From contig JAAZYT010000141.1 in NCBI GenBank assembly GCA_014239505.1, forward strand, positions 1-30,076: a DNA stretch of 30,076 nt. The letters run 5' to 3'. A model generated the notes under the pieces. That model had not been told where the DNA came from and did not search any database. It worked only from the letters and a program-made list of their open reading frames with translations. The stretch comes from Fidelibacterota bacterium (GTDB lineage: Bacteria; Fidelibacterota; Marinisomatia; Marinisomatales; TCS55). The position numbers were made by a program, and so were the translations under genes. Of the stretch, positions 6,808-14,229 are shown in pieces (within the stretch, counting starts at the first letter, position 1; each line of letters opens with the position of its first letter).

Positions 6808-7929
6808 TTAGTCTAATTCTACACGAACAAAAGTTGGTTTAGAATCACCATTTAATTTGGATAATTCTTCCATAATTTTTTTTTGCTGTTTTGTTAAACT
6901 ACTAGGCGTCACTACTTGAATTCTAACTAATTGATTGCCTCTGGAAGAACCTCGAACTTTAGGAAATCCTTTACCTCGCATACGTAGAACTTGGCCAGAC
7001 TGAATACCTGAAGGAATTTTCAGCTTAGCTTTACCATCCAAAGTAGGTACTTCTAAGCTAATTCCCATAGCTGCATCATAAATTTGAATTTTTGCTTCTG
7101 TAATAACATCTTCGCCGTTTCGAGTAAATATTGGGTGATCATTTTCTTCAAAGAAGATAATAAGATCGCCTGATTGATACCCTTTAGGACCTTTATTGCC
7201 TTGACCATTTAAAGTCATATAATTACCTTCAGCAACTCCTGCTGGAACTTTAACTTTTATTTCAACAGTTTTTCTTTCAATGCCATTACCACCACATCCT
7301 TTACAAGGATTCTCTATCATTTCACCTGATCCACTACAAACAGGACACTCGCGAACCGTTACAGATTGTCCAAAAAAAGATTGAGACATCTGTCTAATTT
7401 GACCTGAGCCACTACATTGTTGACAAGAAGTTGGCATTGTTCCTGCTTGTGCACCACTTCCCTTACAAGTATCACAAGTTTCATGTCTTTTAATTTTTAA
7501 TGTTTTATCAATACCAGTAGATATTTCTTGATAGTCAAGAGGTAAATTGACTTTTAAATCTCTAGCTTTTTTGACTCTATTTTGCCGGCCTCCACTAAAA
7601 ATCCCACCAAAAGGGTCCGTATTTCCACCAAAAATATCTCCAAAACTGCTAAAAATATCATCCATAGTCATTCCACCATGAAAACCAGAAGAGCCAGGAT
7701 TATCTCCAATTCCAACTCCAGCATGACCAAATTGATCATATTGATGTCTTTTTTGATCATCAGAAAGAATTGAATACGCTTCAGCTGCTTCTTTAAAATT
7801 CTTTTCTGCTTCTTTGTCCCCTGGATTTTTATCAGGATGAAACTTCATCGCAATTTTTCGATAAGATTTTTTTATATCATTATTTGATGCGCTCTTATCT
7901 ACGCCTATGATATCGTACAAGTCTCTCAT
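6808..7929 (-). CDS. dnaJ: Chaperone DnaJ (Hsp40, type I)
   Basis: Co-chaperone that delivers unfolded clients to DnaK and stimulates its ATPase. The 373 residues have all type I parts in order: J domain with HPD at 31-33, a Gly/Phe-rich linker (FGHAGVGIGDNPGSSGFHGG and following), four CxxCxGxG zinc motifs (CDTCKGSG, CQQCSGSG, CPVCSGSG, CKGCGGNG), and C-terminal client-binding beta domains ending in VRIQVVTPSSLT. Its start overlaps the grpE stop by 4 bases. dnaK itself is not in the window. Confidence 0.98.
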   Translation of the reverse strand: MRDLYDIIGVDKSASNNDIKKSYRKIAMKFHPDKNPGDKEAEKNFKEAAEAYSILSDDQKRHQYDQFGHAGVGIGDNPGSSGFHGGMTMDDIFSSFGDIFGGNTDPFGGIFSGGRQNRVKKARDLKVNLPLDYQEISTGIDKTLKIKRHETCDTCKGSGAQAGTMPTSCQQCSGSGQIRQMSQSFFGQSVTVRECPVCSGSGEMIENPCKGCGGNGIERKTVEIKVKVPAGVAEGNYMTLNGQGNKGPKGYQSGDLIIFFEENDHPIFTRNGEDVITEAKIQIYDAAMGISLEVPTLDGKAKLKIPSGIQSGQVLRMRGKGFPKVRGSSRGNQLVRIQVVTPSSLTKQQKKIMEELSKLNGDSKPTFVRVELD

Positions 7930-8471
7930 GATGGTGTTTGGTTAACAACAACTTTAGCATGACGAATTACACGATCTTTATATCGATAACCTTTTTCAAA
8001 AACTTCAAGAATTTCATTTTCATCTTTACCTTTTTCTGATTTCATCATAAGTGCATCATGCAATTCATGATCAACAAAGTCACCTGGCTTACCGAATGAT
8101 TCAACTTCAAGTTCTTTAAAACGTTTATTTATATTGTTGAGAATTAATTCAATACCTTCATGAAGCTTTTCTTTATTTGATTCACCGTTTTCAGTTGATG
8201 CCTTTTCTAAACGATTTAAATCATCAAGAACATTAAGAAAAGATTTAATAACTCTTTCTCCATCATACTTTAGTAAGTGAATTGTATCATTTTCTTTACG
8301 CTTACGATAATTATCAAATTCAGCTTTAAGACGTAAATACTTATCCTTCTGCAAAACCGTACCATCATTCAAAGATTTTATTTCTTCTTTTAATTTTGCT
8401 ATCGGTGATTTCTTAGAAGTTTTTTTCTTTGGAGATATTTTATCTCCTTTTGATTTAGATGGCACTTTCAA
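7926..8471 (-). CDS. grpE: Nucleotide exchange factor GrpE
   Basis: Releases ADP from DnaK. The 181-residue protein has a Lys-rich disordered start (1-22), a long coiled-coil region (KLKEEIKSLND...KDKYLRLKAEFDNYRKR) containing the family motif AEFDNYRKR, and a beta-wing domain with the signature VESFGKPGDFVDHELHDALM followed by VFEKGYRYKDRVIRHAKVVV. Its start lies inside the end of hrcA (17-base overlap), so translation is probably coupled. Confidence 0.97.
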   Translation of the reverse strand: MKVPSKSKGDKISPKKKTSKKSPIAKLKEEIKSLNDGTVLQKDKYLRLKAEFDNYRKRKENDTIHLLKYDGERVIKSFLNVLDDLNRLEKASTENGESNKEKLHEGIELILNNINKRFKELEVESFGKPGDFVDHELHDALMMKSEKGKDENEILEVFEKGYRYKDRVIRHAKVVVNQTPS

Positions 8472-9486
8472 CTATCTCCGTAAATTGTTCTAAAATTGAT
8501 TGTAATGATTGATAGGGAATTCTCTTTGGGCCAACAACGCCAATCTTTCCCGATATAATACCACTTTCAAAGTAAGTTGTAATTATGGCGCATTCATTCA
8601 ATCGAATATCACCATTTTCTTTGCCTATTAAAGTGGATTCTGACCCCAAACTAAAATTGGTTTTAAAATGCTTAATTAAAAAATCTTTATCTAAAGCTGG
8701 TAGTATTTTTTTATAATCTACTACATTGTTAAACTCAGGTTGATCAAGAAGCACATCTGCTGAAGAAGTATAAATACAGTTATTACTATCTATAGAAAAA
8801 TAGTTTGATCTATCGTTTATTAAAACTTGAACTAATTCATGTGTATATATTTCTACATCATTCAACCTATTAATTATTGAATTTTGAATTTCTTTCAAGG
8901 ATAAGTTTATTAATCTATCCTTTAATAATTGCGTGGTTTTATTAATAAATTTTGTTTTTAATCTAATATCAAGATTTAAAACAATAGATTTGACAATTCC
9001 AGTATCCAAAGCCAGTACAAGCATTACTCGATCACCTTGAATAGGTACAAGTTCAATATCGGTTAATATACTATTTTGATATCCATTAATAGTAACTACT
9101 CCAAACATATTACTAACTTTTGAAAGCATTAGTGCAGTAGCATTTAATAATTCATCAACATTATTGGATATAGTTAGCAATTCTTGTTCTAAATCTTTTG
9201 ATAATATTTTTTTAGGAACACTTAAATTTTTGATAGTGTTAACATAAAAACGGTAACCAATATCTGTTGGTAACCTACCACCAGAAGTGTGTAAATGCGT
9301 AAGATAGCCTTTATCTTCCAAAGTTGACATAACACTCCGAATTGTAGCCGAAGAAACATTAAAATTATATTTTTTACTAAGAAAAGTTGATGAGATAGGA
9401 GAACCACTTTGAATATAACCATCAATCAAAGAAGTTAGAACAGCAGCTTCTCTATCATTTAAGTTTGGAATATTAGCTAAAGACAT
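8455..9486 (-). CDS. hrcA: Heat-inducible transcription repressor HrcA
   Basis: Represses heat-shock genes by binding operators such as CIRCE. Residues 1-75 form the winged helix: LNDREAAVLTSLIDGYIQSG, SSATIRSVMSTLEDKGYLTHLHTSGGRLPTDIGYRFYV, the most conserved HrcA segment. The remainder is the GAF-like/dimerisation part, ending in GIISGKIGVVGPKRIPYQ, which is typical. It is first in hrcA-grpE-dnaJ and therefore presumably autoregulated. No CIRCE sequence is found upstream; a different inverted repeat overlaps the -35 box. The ATG lies 10 bases after the predicted -10 box, with no Shine-Dalgarno sequence. Confidence 0.96.
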   Translation of the reverse strand: MSLANIPNLNDREAAVLTSLIDGYIQSGSPISSTFLSKKYNFNVSSATIRSVMSTLEDKGYLTHLHTSGGRLPTDIGYRFYVNTIKNLSVPKKILSKDLEQELLTISNNVDELLNATALMLSKVSNMFGVVTINGYQNSILTDIELVPIQGDRVMLVLALDTGIVKSIVLNLDIRLKTKFINKTTQLLKDRLINLSLKEIQNSIINRLNDVEIYTHELVQVLINDRSNYFSIDSNNCIYTSSADVLLDQPEFNNVVDYKKILPALDKDFLIKHFKTNFSLGSESTLIGKENGDIRLNECAIITTYFESGIISGKIGVVGPKRIPYQSLQSILEQFTEIVESAI

Positions 9487-9496
9487 GGGACTAAAA

Positions 9497-9524
9497 ATTA
9501 TGTATTTTAAAATTCATCTGTCAA
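9497..9524 (-). promoter_or_regulatory. sigma70-type promoter of hrcA-grpE-dnaJ
   Basis: Minus strand -35 TTGACA (9524-9519, perfect), 16-base spacer, -10 CATAAT (9502-9497, five of six). The predicted start point around 9490 leaves only about 3-6 bases before the hrcA ATG at 9486. It lies in the 57-base gap between ftsX and hrcA. Confidence 0.65.
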
Positions 9525-9532
9525 GGACAGAT
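9516..9532. promoter_or_regulatory. Inverted repeat over the hrcA -35 box, candidate operator
   Basis: Perfect 7-base arms ATCTGTC and GACAGAT around a 3-base centre, covering the TTGACA box. It does not match the CIRCE half-sites TTAGCACTC/GAGTGCTAA or their 9-base spacing. Its placement suits a repressor that blocks RNA polymerase, HrcA being the obvious candidate. It could also serve as a stem-loop after ftsX, but no adequate T-run follows. Confidence 0.45.
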
Positions 9533-9543
9533 ATATTTAATTA

Positions 9544-10413
9544 TTACTTTAAAAATTGTGAAATTGCTCTACTACTACCCAAAAAACTAATTACTATACC
9601 TAGACTAGAGAGCAAAAACAATAAATTAAAAAAACTAAAATCAATTATTAAGCCAGTAAGCGATAAAATAAAACCAGAACTAAATTCTAGTGAACCATAA
9701 AGAAGCAGTGATGCAATGAAGGCACCTATTAATCCATGAAAAACTCCCTCTAAAATGAATGGTGTTTTAATAAAAGATCGTGTTGCACCAACTAATTGAA
9801 AAGATTTTATCAATTCTTTTTTTGCATAAATAGTTAAGCGTACAGTATTTGAAATTATTAATACGGAAACAACTAATATTATTATTAATAGAACAACTGA
9901 AACTTTAACAAAACTTTGATATGCTGTTTCTATACGATTAATAAGCCTACCTTGATAATTAACCTCATCAACTTCAGAAAATTTTCTTATACGATCAACA
10001 ATGGGTCGAATATTGAGTTTATTCTTCTGTTCTTTAACTAAGTTTATCACACAACTTGCTGGCAATGGATTATATCCAACAAGATTAAGAATGTCTTCTC
10101 CAAATTGTGATTTAAATATTTTTTTAGCATCAGTTTTTGTTATAACCGTTGTGGAACGTACACCACGAATGGATTTGAATTCCTTAGAGATCTCTTGAAT
10201 ACGTTTATCTGAAATATTTTGCTTAAAGAATACCTCTATTTTATATTTATCTCTAAGATATTCAATTATTCGTTCAGTATTGCCACTAACAATTAATAGA
10301 GAACCTGCCACAGTTAAAGTTAAAAATATAGAAAAGATTGATGTAAATGCAGTAAGCTTGTGTCTCCATAAATTTTTTAATCCTTCGGATAATAAAAATG
10401 TAATTTTATCCAT
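9544..10413 (-). CDS. ftsX: Cell division ABC-type protein FtsX
   Basis: Inner-membrane partner of FtsE; the complex passes an ATP-driven signal from the division site to periplasmic peptidoglycan hydrolases. The 289 residues show the FtsX pattern: a cytoplasmic start (EGLKNLWRHKLTAFTSIFSI), a first membrane helix, an extracytoplasmic domain (about 45-170) containing IEVFFKQNISDKRIQEI, then three helices with the MacB/FtsX motif IYAKKELIKSFQLVGATRSFIKTPF split across the second loop. It overlaps ftsE by one base. The hydrolase or EnvC-like partner is not in the window. Confidence 0.93.
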   Translation of the reverse strand: MDKITFLLSEGLKNLWRHKLTAFTSIFSIFLTLTVAGSLLIVSGNTERIIEYLRDKYKIEVFFKQNISDKRIQEISKEFKSIRGVRSTTVITKTDAKKIFKSQFGEDILNLVGYNPLPASCVINLVKEQKNKLNIRPIVDRIRKFSEVDEVNYQGRLINRIETAYQSFVKVSVVLLIIILVVSVLIISNTVRLTIYAKKELIKSFQLVGATRSFIKTPFILEGVFHGLIGAFIASLLLYGSLEFSSGFILSLTGLIIDFSFFNLLFLLSSLGIVISFLGSSRAISQFLK

Positions 10414-11066
10414 TAAGATTTCCTTACAATGCCATTTTGTATTTCAATTATTCTATGGCCACGACCTTTGATTAAATTGTAATTATGAGAAGCCATTAAA
10501 ATAGTTGTTCCTTCTCTATTTATTTCTTCCAGTAATTTAATTAATTCAAAAGAAGTAACAGGGTCAAGATTTCCAGTTGGTTCATCTGCTAAAATAATAT
10601 CTGGATCTTTTACTAGCGCCCTAGCAACGCAAGCTCTTTGTTGTTCACCACCTGATAATTCATCAGGGAAATGTTCAGATTTAGATTCTAAACCAATTTC
10701 TTCTAGAGATTCAGTAACGCGATCGACTATCTCATCTTTTTGAAAACCTATGACATGCAAAGGAAGTGCAATATTTTCAAATAAATTACGATCATTAAGT
10801 AAATGATAATCTTGAAATATCATTCCAATTTTTCTTCTGAAAAATGGTATTTTTTTTTGTTTAATCTTACTAGAGTCGTATTTATCAATGATAACCTTAC
10901 CAACTTTTGGAAACAAATCCATGTAAGCTAACCTCAGAAGTGTAGTTTTACCTGATCCTGTAGGTCCAATTAAAAAAGCATATTCATCATCTTGGATAGC
11001 AAGGTTAACATTAGAAACCCCGCCACCCTTTTCATATGTATAAGAAACGTTATCAAGCTGAATCAT
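10413..11066 (-). CDS. ftsE: Cell division ATP-binding protein FtsE
   Basis: ABC ATPase of the FtsEX complex. The 217 residues contain Walker A GPTGSGKTT (34-42), Q-loop FQD (84-86), signature LSGGEQQR (137-144), Walker B ILADEP (158-163) followed by TGNLD, and H-loop His194. The FtsE-typical QDYHLLNDRNLFENIALPL segment and the pairing with ftsX separate it from LolD-type ATPases. A TATAAT (11090-11085) lies 18 bases upstream of the ATG and no Shine-Dalgarno sequence is visible, so the pair may start its own short-leader transcript. Confidence 0.95.
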   Translation of the reverse strand: MIQLDNVSYTYEKGGGVSNVNLAIQDDEYAFLIGPTGSGKTTLLRLAYMDLFPKVGKVIIDKYDSSKIKQKKIPFFRRKIGMIFQDYHLLNDRNLFENIALPLHVIGFQKDEIVDRVTESLEEIGLESKSEHFPDELSGGEQQRACVARALVKDPDIILADEPTGNLDPVTSFELIKLLEEINREGTTILMASHNYNLIKGRGHRIIEIQNGIVRKS

Positions 11067-11094
11067 GTAATTAATATAATCTTAATTATATAGG

Positions 11095-12018
11095 TTAGAA
11101 TAGCATATAAATAAAGATTATATATCCTGTAAGTAAAAATATTGAAGTAAATCGACTAATAGGCTGTGGCAATTTAGCAATTACAAATAAAGCAAATGCA
11201 AAACCAACCATAAATAACACTTCTTTACTCATGATATTTCTAGGAGAGTCCAAAGGGTAAATAATTGAAGTTATACCTAAGACCGAAAGAATATTAAAAA
11301 TATTTGAACCTATAATATTACCTACTGAAATAGCACTTTCTTTTTTAAAAGCAGCCATCACAGAAGTTGCCAGCTCTGGAAGTGATGTACCAAAAGCTAC
11401 TACACTCATTCCAATTATAACTTCAGACAAACCATAATATCTTGCCAAGTAGATAGCTCCATCAACAAATATTTCAGCACCAATAGATAATAAAATAATT
11501 CCAGATATAATTAGAAAAATAAGTTTACTCATTTTTATATCAGTTAACTCTTCTGAATCTTTATCAGAAGCTAATGGACTTTTAATGCAATATAGAATAT
11601 AGAAAAGTAGGCATGTTACAAAAATTATACCCTCAAACTGACTAATACGACCATCAAAAGCAAAAAAGATAAAAAGTCCACAGGAAAATAGATATACATA
11701 TAAATCACGTTTAATATCATTGTATTGAACATATATAAATGGGAAAAATAGTGCACTTAATCCTAAGACCAATCCTACATTTGCTATGTTTGAACCAACT
11801 ACATTACCAACAGCAATTGATGGACTACCTTCTAATGCAGAAAAAATACTAACAATAAGTTCTGGTAATGATGTTCCAAATGCAACAACGGTTAAACCAA
11901 TAACTAAAGATGAAATACCTAATTTGGAAGCTATCCTAGAACTACCTTTAACTATCCATTCAGCTCCAAAATAAAGCATACATGTGCCACAAAACAAACT
12001 CAGTAAACTATTAAACAT
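11095..12018 (-). CDS. Na+/Ca2+ (CaCA superfamily) exchanger, YrbG-like
   Basis: Inner-membrane antiporter with about 10 predicted helices and 307 residues, the length of prokaryotic CaCA exchangers. It holds the two inverted alpha-repeats that bind the ions: GTSLPELIVS (from residue 48) with AVGNVVGSNIANVG, and GTSLPELATS (from 210) with SVGNIIGSNIFNIL. A short acidic cytoplasmic loop (SDKDSEELTD) separates the halves. The direction and ion preference (Na+, K+ or H+ against Ca2+) cannot be read from the sequence. It overlaps nadD by 8 bases, which suggests coupling by position rather than function. Confidence 0.92.
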   Translation of the reverse strand: MFNSLLSLFCGTCMLYFGAEWIVKGSSRIASKLGISSLVIGLTVVAFGTSLPELIVSIFSALEGSPSIAVGNVVGSNIANVGLVLGLSALFFPFIYVQYNDIKRDLYVYLFSCGLFIFFAFDGRISQFEGIIFVTCLLFYILYCIKSPLASDKDSEELTDIKMSKLIFLIISGIILLSIGAEIFVDGAIYLARYYGLSEVIIGMSVVAFGTSLPELATSVMAAFKKESAISVGNIIGSNIFNILSVLGITSIIYPLDSPRNIMSKEVLFMVGFAFALFVIAKLPQPISRFTSIFLLTGYIIFIYMLF

Positions 12019-12604
12019 TAAATTTATAAATTTTATTTTCGTTTATAAATTGCCAAACAGGTTGAGTTACCATATAGCGAATCGTTTTATTTTCCAACCA
12101 TCTCCTCCTTATTTGTGTTGATGAAATTTCAATACGTGGAATATTTGCAAATTGGATTTTTGCAAGGATCCAATTAGGAATATCACTAGGTCTAAAGCCA
12201 GGACGAATTGCAACAATTAATTTACATTCTTTAAGAATTTCTTTTGGATTCTTCCAAGTTTGAAACTGCTTAAGTGAATCACTTCCAATTAAATAAAAAA
12301 GATCTTTTGTTTCAATTTTAGTTTCCTCCTTATAGGATAAAATTGTCTCAAGAGAATAAGAAATTCCTCCTCTCCTTATTTCATTATCTGAAATAATAAA
12401 ATTCGGATTATCTTTAGTTGCAATTTTCAACATTTCAATTCTAGCATCAACTGGAGAAATTTTTACATCAAGTTTATGAGGAGGTATATGCGCAGGAACA
12501 AAAACTATACGATCAAAATGCTCAGCTTCAAAAATTGTTTGAGCAACAATTAAATGTCCAAAATGTGGCGGGTCAAATGTTCCACCAAAAAGACAAGTTT
12601 TCAT
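12011..12604 (-). CDS. nadD: Nicotinate-nucleotide adenylyltransferase
   Basis: Adds AMP to nicotinate mononucleotide to make deamido-NAD in NAD synthesis. The 197 residues contain the nucleotidyltransferase motif GGTFDPPHFGHLIVA with the HxGH box near the start, the substrate segment VPAHIPPHK, YLIGSDSLKQFQTWKNPKEI, and the C-terminal ISSTQIRRR motif. All are standard for NadD. Its start overlaps the bamD stop by 4 bases, and it precedes the exchanger with an 8-base overlap, so it is embedded in the envelope operon. Confidence 0.96.
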   Translation of the reverse strand: MKTCLFGGTFDPPHFGHLIVAQTIFEAEHFDRIVFVPAHIPPHKLDVKISPVDARIEMLKIATKDNPNFIISDNEIRRGGISYSLETILSYKEETKIETKDLFYLIGSDSLKQFQTWKNPKEILKECKLIVAIRPGFRPSDIPNWILAKIQFANIPRIEISSTQIRRRWLENKTIRYMVTQPVWQFINENKIYKFNV

Positions 12605-13368
12605 TCTAATTCTAACCGATCAAGGACTCTTTTTTGCACAAACCAAGCATCTACAAGATCATCCATTTTAATTTTTTCAATATGATTTCGTTTTAAATCA
12701 TAATATTCTCGAGCTTCTTCGAACTCGTTTTTGTAAATATGGCAAGCAATAGTTTTCATATGGGCTAATTCAACAAAATCTGTATCGTAATAGGATTCGA
12801 CCACTTTCTTAAAACCTATCATTGCAGCACTATATTCTTCCATTTTCATATATAAAAGACCTGAGTTATAAGCTTTTTTAGATAATTTTTCTCTTAAGAC
12901 TAGAATGTCTTCTTGTGCTTGAATTCTATTGTCTGAGTTAGGATAATCATCAATGTATTCTTGAAGTTTTTCCAATGCTTTTTCACTATATGTTTGATCT
13001 CTATAATATTTTGGAGACATTCGAACATAAGCTTCACAAATTCTATATCTAGCACGTTCAACATATGTGCTAAAAGGCATTCTCCTAATTAATCTATCAT
13101 ATTCAGCAATGGCTAGGAGTTCTTCTTTTTTTGCATAGAAATGAGCTTCGCCTAAAAAAAATAGTGCATCATCACCTAATTCTGTATGAGAAGCACCAAT
13201 AACAACTGTGTTAAAATGACTTTGAGCCTTAATAAATTTCTTTTTTGCTAAAGCTGTTTTACCTTTTTCAAACTCTAAATCATAATCTATATCTCTAATA
13301 GCATTTTTATTTGAGCAAGCTGTAATAAAAAAACTTAAGATTAAAAGACTAATTAATAAAATTCTCAT
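12601..13368 (-). CDS. bamD: BamD-type outer-membrane assembly lipoprotein
   Basis: Essential lipoprotein of the BAM complex, which inserts beta-barrels in the outer membrane. The signal peptide ends in lipobox ITAC with Cys18. It is followed by TPR repeats of the BamD/YfiO type: FEKGKTALAKKKFIKAQSHF, GDDALFFLGEAHFYAKKEELLAIAEYDRLIRRMP, and ARYRICEAYVRMSPKYYRDQTYSEKALEKLQEYIDDYPNS split over the next repeats. At 255 residues it is a normal length. AAAAAGGA lies 6 bases before the ATG. The neighbourhood of barrel proteins (PorV-like, gluzincin-barrel) fits its role. Confidence 0.87.
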   Translation of the reverse strand: MRILLISLLILSFFITACSNKNAIRDIDYDLEFEKGKTALAKKKFIKAQSHFNTVVIGASHTELGDDALFFLGEAHFYAKKEELLAIAEYDRLIRRMPFSTYVERARYRICEAYVRMSPKYYRDQTYSEKALEKLQEYIDDYPNSDNRIQAQEDILVLREKLSKKAYNSGLLYMKMEEYSAAMIGFKKVVESYYDTDFVELAHMKTIACHIYKNEFEEAREYYDLKRNHIEKIKMDDLVDAWFVQKRVLDRLELE

Positions 13369-13404
13369 TAAATATCCTTTTTAATAAAAAAATTAGTTAA
13401 GAAT

Positions 13405-14229
13405 CTACCACGCATATGTGATTTGAACACCACCTACTCCCCACTTATTTATTCTACTATAATTCAATCGAATTTTAGGAAAATTATTTTTTTTATTTGA
13501 TACAATAAATGCATCTAATCCACTTATAATATGATTAAACATAATTGTAGTTACTGCATAACGAGAATAATGTTTTAGTTGATTACTTTCATGTCTTAGG
13601 TCTCGATAATAATTTTTATTTTTTGTTAGTATAATTGATTCTACGTTTTCTTTTTGAATTGTATACCAATTACCTTTACCATCAAAAGGATTGTCATACT
13701 TATCATCCCAACCACCTACAAATTGATCATATTTTCCAATATTTTCATAAAAATCTCTGTCTCTTATAACTGAAATATCATTCCAACGATATATTTCAAT
13801 CAAATTGCTTAATTCATCTGTAAAATAATAGTTACCATTTATATTTAAACTAAGTTTATGAGTTCCAATTAAAATATTTTTCCAATTATTAGGAAAGATT
13901 AAACGTGAGTTGTTATACCATCTTTCTAAGGTCCAGTGATCATCGCCATATTTCTCAAAGTCATGACGTATATTTTCAGCTTTATTAGTTAATTGTATTG
14001 ATGAAATTATACCAGCAATTTCAACACTAATAAAAGCAACAGTTTTCCAGATATCATCTTTATTTTGATATTGCCCCCATCCAGGTATTAATAATGATTT
14101 GAACATTGCTTTTGTAGGTAATGGTTGCAAAAGTGAATCTTGTTTGATTGAATAATTATTAATACTATAAAGATTATACTGTGCAAAACTTAATGTTTGA
14201 AAAAATAATAATATTATTAATAATCTCAA
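13405..14229 (-). CDS. DUF5683-like exported protein
   Basis: A 274-residue protein with an N-terminal signal segment (MRLLIILLFFQTLSFAQ). AMFKSLLIPGWGQYQNKDDIWK, given here as the family hallmark, is the SLIPGxGQxYN-type motif of DUF5683. KHYSRYAVTTIMFNHIISG, followed by LDAF, is the usual second conserved patch, and the segments between are hydrophobic enough for two membrane passes. The molecular function is unknown. The start codon is TTG, directly abutting the stop of the preceding gene; no better start is available. Its place between a barrel-type protease homologue and bamD suggests an outer-membrane or cell-envelope role, which is only inference. Confidence 0.7.
   Translation of the reverse strand: MRLLIILLFFQTLSFAQYNLYSINNYSIKQDSLLQPLPTKAMFKSLLIPGWGQYQNKDDIWKTVAFISVEIAGIISSIQLTNKAENIRHDFEKYGDDHWTLERWYNNSRLIFPNNWKNILIGTHKLSLNINGNYYFTDELSNLIEIYRWNDISVIRDRDFYENIGKYDQFVGGWDDKYDNPFDGKGNWYTIQKENVESIILTKNKNYYRDLRHESNQLKHYSRYAVTTIMFNHIISGLDAFIVSNKKNNFPKIRLNYSRINKWGVGGVQITYAW

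Noticed and set aside
7582..7773. Plus-strand open frame of 63 codons inside dnaJ
   Set aside because: Lies opposite the G/F-rich part of dnaJ, has low-complexity Ser/Lys/Ile content, no ribosome site and no recognisable motif.
9516..9532. The inverted repeat as the ftsX terminator
   Set aside because: It is followed on the minus strand by GAATTTTAAAAT rather than a U-tract, and it coincides with a perfect TTGACA box.
9485..9700. Plus-strand open frame of 71 codons covering the hrcA promoter and the end of ftsX
   Set aside because: Overlaps a strong minus-strand promoter and conserved ftsX coding sequence; composition is that of a shadow frame.
10413..11066. LolD or MacB-type ATPase instead of FtsE
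   Set aside because: One-base overlap with a gene of clear FtsX form and the FtsE-like central segment favour FtsE.
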